Shown here in pieces: positions 58,018-64,000 of a DNA stretch of 64,000 nucleotides. The translations under genes were made by a program, and so were the position numbers. The notes beneath the pieces are model-generated. The model had not been told where the DNA came from. It made no database searches and saw nothing but the letters and a program-made list of their open reading frames with translations. Positions within the stretch are counted from its first letter, which is position 1; every line of letters begins with the position of its first letter. Source of the DNA: Allotamlana fucoidanivorans (GTDB lineage: Bacteria; Bacteroidota; Bacteroidia; Flavobacteriales; Flavobacteriaceae); NCBI RefSeq assembly GCF_045788535.1, contig NZ_CP074074.1:372001-436000 (forward strand), given 5' to 3'.

Positions 58018-59670
58018 ATGTCTAAAAATTACGTTCAAATAGATCCAAAGGACAACATTATTGTTGCCATTAATCCGTTAGAAAAAGGAAAAATTACTCA
58101 AGTAGCTGGTAAAAAAGTTGTCTTAAAAGAAAATATTAAGCAAAAGCACAAATTTGCGCTTAACGATTTCAACGTTGGAGACTCTATATATATGTATGGT
58201 GTTTTAATTGGTAAAGCCACCGAACCAATTCAGGAAGGTGAAGCCATTACCATTCATAATGTAAAACACGCTTCAGCAGATTTTAACGACTCCAAGGAAA
58301 AATTTAGCTGGACACCTCCAAATGCTTCAAAATTTGAAGGGCGTACTTTTAATGGCTATCATAGAGAAGATGGCAAAGTAGGAACTGCTAACTACTGGCT
58401 AGTTATCCCCCTTACTTTCTGTGAAAACAGAAACTTAGACGTTTTAGAGGGTGCGCTTTCCGAAAAACTAGGGTATGAAACCAAAAAAGATTTTGCTGTT
58501 GATACCGATGCTTTAATTAGCAAGTTTAAATCTGGAGCCTCTTCTGAAGAACTTTTAAATACGCCTATTATCACCACAAAAGAGGAAATGTCTAAAAATA
58601 GAGTGTTTCCTAATGTTGATGGTATTAAGTTTTTAAAACATGATGGAGGTTGTGGTGGTATTCGTCAGGATTCTGAGGTGTTATGTAAACTATTAGCTGG
58701 TTATATTACTAACCCTAATGTAGCGGGTGCAACGGTATTTAGTTTGGGATGTCAAAATGCGCAAATTGAAATGCTTCAAGAAGCCATTAAAGCCATTGAC
58801 CCTAACTGCAAAAAAACCGTTCATTATTTAGAGCAACAACGTAGTGCCAGTGAGCGTCATTTAATTGAAGAAGCTGTAAAGCATACGTTTATTGGGTTAA
58901 CCGAAGCCAACAAAATAACCAGACAGCCTGCACCACTTAGCAAACTAGTGCTTGGGTTAGAATGTGGCGGATCGGATGGATTTTCAGGAATATCGGCAAA
59001 CCCAGGTCTTGGCTATGCCTCTGATTTATTAGTAGCGCTTGGCGGAAGCCCTGTACTTTCTGAGTTTCCTGAACTAAATGGTGTGGAGCAAGAACTCATC
59101 AACCGATGTGTGACAGATCATGATTCTAAAAAGTTTTACAACTTAATGCGTGCCTACTCGGCAGCCGCAGTCGCTGTAGGTTCTGGTTTTGAAAACAATC
59201 CGTCTCCTGGAAATATAAAAGATGGCTTAATTACCGATGCCATGAAATCGGCCGGAGCGGCAAAAAAAGGAGGTACGTCTCCCGTAGTTGAAGTACTAGA
59301 TTACACCGAGCAGGTAACCAAACCAGGATTAAATTTATTATGTACCCCAGGAAATGACGTGGAATCGACAACAGGACTTGTGGGTTCAGGGTGTAACGTT
59401 GTGGTTTTCACCACAGGTTTAGGCACCCCAACAGGCAACCCCGTTGCGCCAGTGTTAAAAATGTCAAGCAACACCGATTTATACAATCGCATGAATGATA
59501 TCATAGATATTAATGCAGGAACCGTCATTACTGGCGAAGATTCCATTGAATCTATGGGTGAAAAAATACTAGACCACATTATAAAAGTAGCAAGTGGTGA
59601 AGTAGCGTCAAAAGCTGTACTTCACGGAAATAACGATTTTATTCCTTGGAAACGTGGCGTTTCCTTATAA
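58018..59670 (+). CDS. uxaA: Altronate dehydratase family protein (UxaA-type)
   Basis: Dehydratase converting D-altronate to 2-keto-3-deoxygluconate. The 550 residues comprise an N-terminal SAF-like domain (about 1-95) and the catalytic part with HREDGKVGTANYWLVIPLTFC, KHDGGCGGIRQDSE, the cysteine-containing VFSLGCQNAQIEM at about 240-252, and LGLECGGSDGFSGISANP at about 310-327. It is longer than E. coli UxaA (495), as is usual in Bacteroidota. It starts 8 bp after the dehydrogenase stop. Other aldonate substrates in the same family are possible. Confidence 0.92.
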   Translation: MSKNYVQIDPKDNIIVAINPLEKGKITQVAGKKVVLKENIKQKHKFALNDFNVGDSIYMYGVLIGKATEPIQEGEAITIHNVKHASADFNDSKEKFSWTPPNASKFEGRTFNGYHREDGKVGTANYWLVIPLTFCENRNLDVLEGALSEKLGYETKKDFAVDTDALISKFKSGASSEELLNTPIITTKEEMSKNRVFPNVDGIKFLKHDGGCGGIRQDSEVLCKLLAGYITNPNVAGATVFSLGCQNAQIEMLQEAIKAIDPNCKKTVHYLEQQRSASERHLIEEAVKHTFIGLTEANKITRQPAPLSKLVLGLECGGSDGFSGISANPGLGYASDLLVALGGSPVLSEFPELNGVEQELINRCVTDHDSKKFYNLMRAYSAAAVAVGSGFENNPSPGNIKDGLITDAMKSAGAAKKGGTSPVVEVLDYTEQVTKPGLNLLCTPGNDVESTTGLVGSGCNVVVFTTGLGTPTGNPVAPVLKMSSNTDLYNRMNDIIDINAGTVITGEDSIESMGEKILDHIIKVASGEVASKAVLHGNNDFIPWKRGVSL

Positions 59671-59679
59671 ACATTAAAA

Positions 59680-61113
59680 ATGAATACATTAAATAGAACT
59701 ACAGTAAACGCGAATACTTATACTGAGCGTATCATTCAATTTGGAGAAGGTAATTTTTTAAGAGCCTTTGCTAACTGGATGATTCATGAAATGAATAAAC
59801 AGGCAAATTTTGATGCAGGCGTAGTAGCCGTTCAGCCTATTAATCAAGGTTTAATCAAAATGTTAAATGATCAAGATGGCCTGTATACCTTATACCTTAA
59901 CGGCATAAAAAATGGTAAAGCCATTAGTGAACATGAAATCATAGACTGTATTCAGCGAGGTATCAATCCTTATGAAAATTATAGTGACTATTTAGCTAAT
60001 GCAGAAAATCCTGATTTACGATTTGTAATTTCAAATACTACCGAAGCCGGTATTGCTTACAATGCTGAAGATAAATTAGACGATGCACCTCAAACCAGTT
60101 TCCCTGGAAAACTAACCGCTTTACTATACAAAAGATTCAAAACGTTTGGTGGTGCTTCCGATAAAGGTTTAATTATTATTCCATGCGAATTAATTGACCG
60201 TAACGGAGATAACCTAAAAAAGATTATACTTCAATACGCAGCCAATTGGAATCTTGGTGAAGACTTTGTTGAATGGATTAATGAAGATAACATTTTCTGC
60301 AACACGCTAGTAGACAGAATTGTGCCGGGATATCCCAAAGACAAAATAGAGGCCATCACAGAAGAACTAGGTTACAAAGACAATCTTGTTGTTGAAGGAG
60401 AGCAATTCCACTTATGGGTTATTGAAGGCCCTAAATCTGTTAAAGAAGAAATTCCTTCAGAAGTTTGCGGACTAAATATTGTATTTACTGACGATATGGA
60501 ACCTTACCGTACCCGTAAAGTTCGCATCCTTAATGGCGCACACACCAGTTTAGTACCTGTAGGTTATTTATACGGCATTGATAAAGTACGTGAATCATTA
60601 GAAGACAAAGTAGTTGGTGCTTTCTTAAAAGATGCTATTTTTAATGAAATTTGTCCAACACTTGATTTATCAGAAGAAGAACTTAATCAATTCTCAAATG
60701 ATGTTTTAGACCGATTTAAAAACCCGTATTTAGAACATGCTTTAATGAGCATATCATTAAATTCCATTTCAAAATATAAAACCCGTGTATTACCTTCTGT
60801 TTTAGAATATGTAAAACGAAAAAATGCACTTCCTAAAAACTTATTGTTTTCACTAGCTGCCTTGATAGCGTTTTATAAAGGCGACAGAAACGGAGAGCCT
60901 ATAGCCCTAAAAGATGATGAAAAAGTATTAGCGTTCTTCAAAGACCAGTGGACCAATAATAGCGTTGCTGAAGTAGTTAATGCGGTTTTATCAAACACTG
61001 ATTTCTGGGGTACCGACTTAACCCAAATTGCAGGTTTAGAAGATGTTGTCTTAACAGATTTAAATACCATTTTAGAAAAAGGGATGAAAGCCTCCCTTGA
61101 TGCAAGACAATAA
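59680..61113 (+). CDS. uxaB: Tagaturonate reductase (UxaB-type, mannitol dehydrogenase family)
   Basis: Reduces D-tagaturonate to D-altronate. The N-terminal Rossmann region starts IIQFGEGNFLRAFANWMIHEMN; substrate-binding motifs CELIDRNGDNLKKI and NTLVDRIVPGYP follow at about 168-215. The catalytic KVRILNGAHTSLVPVGYLYG (Lys-x-x-x-x-Asn-x-x-His) is at about 280-299. 477 residues is the normal length. It is 9 bp downstream of uxaA. It fits between the sugar-acid dehydrogenase and the dehydratase in the pathway. Confidence 0.94.
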   Translation: MNTLNRTTVNANTYTERIIQFGEGNFLRAFANWMIHEMNKQANFDAGVVAVQPINQGLIKMLNDQDGLYTLYLNGIKNGKAISEHEIIDCIQRGINPYENYSDYLANAENPDLRFVISNTTEAGIAYNAEDKLDDAPQTSFPGKLTALLYKRFKTFGGASDKGLIIIPCELIDRNGDNLKKIILQYAANWNLGEDFVEWINEDNIFCNTLVDRIVPGYPKDKIEAITEELGYKDNLVVEGEQFHLWVIEGPKSVKEEIPSEVCGLNIVFTDDMEPYRTRKVRILNGAHTSLVPVGYLYGIDKVRESLEDKVVGAFLKDAIFNEICPTLDLSEEELNQFSNDVLDRFKNPYLEHALMSISLNSISKYKTRVLPSVLEYVKRKNALPKNLLFSLAALIAFYKGDRNGEPIALKDDEKVLAFFKDQWTNNSVAEVVNAVLSNTDFWGTDLTQIAGLEDVVLTDLNTILEKGMKASLDARQ

Positions 61114-61124
61114 TTTAAAGCCCA

Positions 61125-62660
61125 ATGAAAGTATCGCACTTATGTATTACTGTTGCTGCCTCACTGCTTCTAAATTTTAGTTGTGAAAAGAAAACGGCTG
61201 GTGACTCAAAGGATAAGGAGGAAGCTAAAAACATGGCATTTACACCAGATTGGGAATCATTAGGCAAACATAATGAATCGCCCCAATGGTTTAAAAATGC
61301 AAAGTTAGGCATCTATTTTCATTGGGGCTTATATTCTGTACCTGCCTTTGGCAATGAATGGTATCCAAGATGGATGCATTTTAAAGACCATAAAATTCAC
61401 AAACATCATGTTGAAAATTATGGCGACCCTTCTGAATTTGGCTATCATGATTTTGCTCCTATGTTTAAAGCAGAACATTTTGATGCTAAAGCGTGGGCCA
61501 AATTATTTAAAAATGCTGGAGCGCAGTTTGCTGGTCCTGTGGCAGAGCATCATGATGGTTATGCCATGTGGGATAGTGATATCACACCCTGGAACACCAT
61601 GGATACGGGACCAAAAAGAGATATTACTGGTGAATTAGAAACCGCCATTAAAGCACAAGGTTTAAAATTCATTACCGCATTTCACCATGCCAAAAACCTG
61701 CAACGTGCAACCGAATTAGGAAAAGAAGTCAGTATTAGTCACTATCCGTATTTTGAAAATATGCCACCAAGCTCTGATGATCCTGAACTTCAGTTAATGT
61801 ATGGTAATATGGAGCCAGAAAAATGGTACAAAGAAGTATGGTTAGGCAAAATGAAAGAAGTCATTGATAATTATCATCCTGACATCATTTGGTTTGACTA
61901 TGTTTTAGGAGATATTCCAGAAGCTTACCGAAAAGCATTTGCTGCCTATTACCTCAACGAAGCCGCGCTTCAAAACCAAGATGCTGTTATTGTTAGAAAG
62001 CAACATGACTTGCCTCTAAATATGAGTATTGAGGATTTAGAACAAGCTAGAAAAAATGAAATAGGCACTAAAACTTGGATGACTGATGCTACCATTAGCA
62101 ATGGTAGTTGGTGTTTCACAAATAACTTAGGTGTAAAAACTCCTGAGGATGTGTTACACATGCTCATTGATATAGTTAGCAAAAATGGGGTTTTACTTTT
62201 AAATGTTTCTCCTAGAGCCGATGGTATCATCCCTCAAAATCAACAAGATGTCTTGCTTAAAATAGGAGACTGGCTAAAAAAATACGGAGAAGCTATTTAT
62301 GCAACGGAAGCTTGGTATACATTTGGTGAAGGACCAACAAAAGAACCACAAGGTCACTTTAAGAATCATAAAGCCTTTATGGAACTTAAGTACAGTAATA
62401 AAGATGTGAGGTACACCACTAAAGACTATAGCATTTATGCCATTATTATGGGCCAAGTTGAACCTAATCAACACATAACACTTACTTCGTTTGCAAAGAA
62501 TAATATTCATGATATGACCTCCATTGAGCAGGTTGCATTTCTTGGAAGTGATGAAACAATTGAATGGACGCTATCAGAAGAAGAAGGTCTTACGCTTAAA
62601 GCACCTTCAAAACCAATAAACGACATGGCCACTGTCATAAAAATTGTAATATCTCAATAA
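61125..62660 (+). CDS. GH29 alpha-L-fucosidase-family lipoprotein (possible alpha-L-galactosidase)
   Basis: Exo-glycosidase with a lipoprotein signal (LLLNFSCEKK). The GH29 barrel starts FKNAKLGIYFHWGLYSVPAF, with the catalytic nucleophile Asp expected in PDIIWFDYVLGD at about 247-258. The AEHHDGYAMWDSD loop at about 138-150 holds the His residues of the fucose pocket. A C-terminal beta-sandwich follows from about residue 420. It lies inside the sugar-acid operon (11 bp after uxaB, 4 bp before the lactonase), which argues that the sugar it releases is the one the operon oxidises. GH29 enzymes can act on L-fucosides or L-galactosides, which differ only at C6. Confidence 0.9.
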   Translation: MKVSHLCITVAASLLLNFSCEKKTAGDSKDKEEAKNMAFTPDWESLGKHNESPQWFKNAKLGIYFHWGLYSVPAFGNEWYPRWMHFKDHKIHKHHVENYGDPSEFGYHDFAPMFKAEHFDAKAWAKLFKNAGAQFAGPVAEHHDGYAMWDSDITPWNTMDTGPKRDITGELETAIKAQGLKFITAFHHAKNLQRATELGKEVSISHYPYFENMPPSSDDPELQLMYGNMEPEKWYKEVWLGKMKEVIDNYHPDIIWFDYVLGDIPEAYRKAFAAYYLNEAALQNQDAVIVRKQHDLPLNMSIEDLEQARKNEIGTKTWMTDATISNGSWCFTNNLGVKTPEDVLHMLIDIVSKNGVLLLNVSPRADGIIPQNQQDVLLKIGDWLKKYGEAIYATEAWYTFGEGPTKEPQGHFKNHKAFMELKYSNKDVRYTTKDYSIYAIIMGQVEPNQHITLTSFAKNNIHDMTSIEQVAFLGSDETIEWTLSEEEGLTLKAPSKPINDMATVIKIVISQ

Positions 62661-62664
62661 CCAT

Positions 62665-63492
62665 ATGATAATAGATTCTCATCAACATTTTTGGAACTAT
62701 CAACCACAAAAACATAGTTGGATTGATGATGATATGGCCGTTATTAGACGTGATTTTCTGCCAACCGATTTAGAAACGGTCTATAAAGAAAATAATATTC
62801 AAGGATGTGTTGCAGTACAAGCCGATCAAACCATTGAAGAAAATGAGTTTCTATTAAACTTAGCAGCCAAACATGACTTTATAAAAGGCATTGTGGGTTG
62901 GGTGGATCTAAGAAGTGAAACACTTGATGCGTATTTAGAAAAATACAGTACGGAAAGCAAAATTAAAGGTTTCAGACATGTGATTCAGGGAGAGCCTGAT
63001 CATAATTTCATTTTAAGACCTGATTTTACAAAAGGTATTTCAAAATTGGAGTCCTTAGGATTTACTTATGATATTTTAGTATTTCCGCATCAACTTGGAG
63101 CTGTTTTAGAATTTGTAAAACAATTTCCAAATCAAAAATTTGTCATTGATCATATGGCAAAACCTTATATAAAAGATGGGTATTTTGATGGTTGGGCTGT
63201 TTTGATGAAGGAAATTGCTAAACATGAAAATGTATATTGCAAAGTTTCTGGAATGATTACAGAAGCCGATTTTAAAACATGGCAACCAGAAGAAATTCAC
63301 CCTTATATGGAACTTGTGTTTGATGCTTTTGGCACGCAACGCGTGATGTATGGTTCAGATTGGCCGGTTTGTTTAGTAGCAGGAAACTATCGCAAGGTAA
63401 AGCATTTAGTAACATCATTTATTTCAAATTTATCAGGAAATGAACAAAAAGGCATTATGGGAGATAATGCCATCAAATTTTATAATCTATAG
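62665..63492 (+). CDS. L-sugar lactonase (COG3618 amidohydrolase, L-fucono/L-galactono-lactonase-like)
   Basis: Amidohydrolase-fold lactonase of 275 residues. The metal-binding HxH is in IIDSHQHFWNY at residues 3-12, VGWVDLRSE follows at about 78-86, VIDHMAKPYI at about 158-167, and the terminal active-site Asp is in VMYGSDWPVCL at about 228-238. Proteins of this type hydrolyse L-fucono-1,5-lactone or L-galactono-1,5-lactone. The position between GH29 and an SDR dehydrogenase supports the second step of an oxidative L-sugar pathway. Confidence 0.9.
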   Translation: MIIDSHQHFWNYQPQKHSWIDDDMAVIRRDFLPTDLETVYKENNIQGCVAVQADQTIEENEFLLNLAAKHDFIKGIVGWVDLRSETLDAYLEKYSTESKIKGFRHVIQGEPDHNFILRPDFTKGISKLESLGFTYDILVFPHQLGAVLEFVKQFPNQKFVIDHMAKPYIKDGYFDGWAVLMKEIAKHENVYCKVSGMITEADFKTWQPEEIHPYMELVFDAFGTQRVMYGSDWPVCLVAGNYRKVKHLVTSFISNLSGNEQKGIMGDNAIKFYNL

Positions 63493-63504
63493 AAAAAAAT
63501 AATA

Positions 63505-64000
63505 ATGGATTTAGAACTTAAAGGAAAAATAGTTGTAGTAACAGGTGCTGCAGGTATAAAAGGAAGTATAGGAGAAACTATTGTGCAACATTTAGCTAAT
63601 GAAGGTGCTGTTCCTGTATTGGTTGACCGAAACGACAGAGGTTTTGGTTATGCAGATGAATTACAAAAAAGAGGCATAGACAGCATTTTTATTCAAACAG
63701 ATTTAGCAGATTATACACAAATTGAAAAAGCAGCTCGTATCATTGAAGAGAAATATGGGCGCATAGATGCTTTAATTAATAATGTAGGTGTTAATGACGG
63801 TGCAGGACTAGAAGCATCTATGGAAGAGTTTATGTATTCCCTAAAACTGAATATGGTTAGCTTTTTTGCTATGACTAAATTCTGTTTACCGATGATAAAA
63901 AAGGTTAAAGGCAACATTTTAAACATTGGTTCAAAAGTAGCACTTACTGGTCAAGGTGGAACTTCAGGTTATGCAGCATCAAAAGGCGGGGTTCTAGGTT
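63505..64000 (+). CDS. SDR-family sugar dehydrogenase (L-fucose/L-galactose dehydrogenase-like), 3' end outside window
   Basis: Short-chain dehydrogenase cut by the window end; 165 codons are visible. It starts MDLELKGKIVVVTGAAG, with the cofactor loop TGAAGIKGSIGE at about 13-24, Asp40 after the second strand (LVDRND, suggesting NAD), NNVGVNDGAGLE at about 92-103, and catalytic Ser (NIGSKVALTGQGG) and Tyr-x-x-x-Lys (YAASKGG) near the end. It begins 12 bp after the lactonase. In the pathway it would make the sugar lactone. The substrate is inferred from context. Confidence 0.88.
   Translation, partial: MDLELKGKIVVVTGAAGIKGSIGETIVQHLANEGAVPVLVDRNDRGFGYADELQKRGIDSIFIQTDLADYTQIEKAARIIEEKYGRIDALINNVGVNDGAGLEASMEEFMYSLKLNMVSFFAMTKFCLPMIKKVKGNILNIGSKVALTGQGGTSGYAASKGGVLG

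Noticed and set aside
56999..61113. Reading the operon as galacturonate (pectin) catabolism
   Set aside because: UxaC and pectinases are absent, while a lactonase, an SDR sugar dehydrogenase and a GH29 enzyme are present in the same unit. It is not fully excluded, because genes beyond 64 kb are unseen.
60873..61312. Minus-strand frames opposite the uxaB/GH29 junction
   Set aside because: They are antisense to two well-supported genes and show no independent signal.

Overview
The window is a low-GC chromosomal segment of a marine member of the Flavobacteriaceae (Bacteroidota). This rests on the gene families present (Porin_10, GSCFA, DUF4136, DUF4230, DUF5522, choice-of-anchor I), on a GH16 enzyme with a type IX secretion (Por) C-terminal tail, on promoters of the Bacteroidota type (TTG, 19-21 bp, TAnnTTTG), and on the 16S-Ile-Ala-23S-5S operon order. 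No phage, insertion sequence or CRISPR array was seen.

Layout. 1-5.3 kb (minus): an RND efflux operon (adaptor, HAE1 pump, TolC-like lipoprotein cut by the window edge). 5.5-11.4 kb (minus): a complete rRNA operon with a clear terminator, boxA-like spacer repeats and four tandem promoters about 140 bp apart. 11.7-24.5 kb: Porin_10 protein, RNase HII, a beta-propeller lipoprotein, a nucleoid-associated protein, a secreted GH16 agarase/porphyranase-like enzyme, PPK2, an SBF-like transporter, LipB, a YqaE peptide, a structured repeat element and LysS. 24.5-28.5 kb: a gene-poor stretch, then a macroglobulin-like/TonB-plug protein and a Spy-like protein that share an ECF-sigma-like promoter. 28.5-42.4 kb: HemL, GH73/LysM lipoprotein, a PLP deaminase, small DUF proteins, bestrophin, an unusual aromatic amino acid hydroxylase, enoyl-CoA hydratase, rhodanese, GSCFA, AlaS. 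41.5-44.7 kb: a tight M23-MerR-LemA-TPM-TPM operon. 44.7-55.7 kb: KdgK with a lipoprotein, a DsbD-alpha/TlpA-like redox pair, Der, a choice-of-anchor I lipoprotein, Era, FKBP.

55.8-64 kb is the most interesting part: a LacI-family regulator divergent from a tightly packed operon encoding a Zn-dependent sugar-acid dehydrogenase, UxaA-type altronate dehydratase, UxaB-type tagaturonate reductase, a GH29 lipoprotein glycosidase, a COG3618 lactonase and an SDR sugar dehydrogenase (cut by the window end). Read as a pathway, it converts an L-sugar (L-galactose or L-fucose type) released by the GH29 enzyme to lactone, sugar acid, tagaturonate, altronate and KDG. KdgK at 46 kb would then feed KDPG into the Entner-Doudoroff route. 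With the GH16 enzyme at 18-20 kb, this suggests use of red-algal galactans rich in L-galactose. Two near-identical LacI-type operators 99 bp apart lie between the regulator and the operon. The pathway assignment is inference from enzyme order and known families; the substrate is not proven by sequence.
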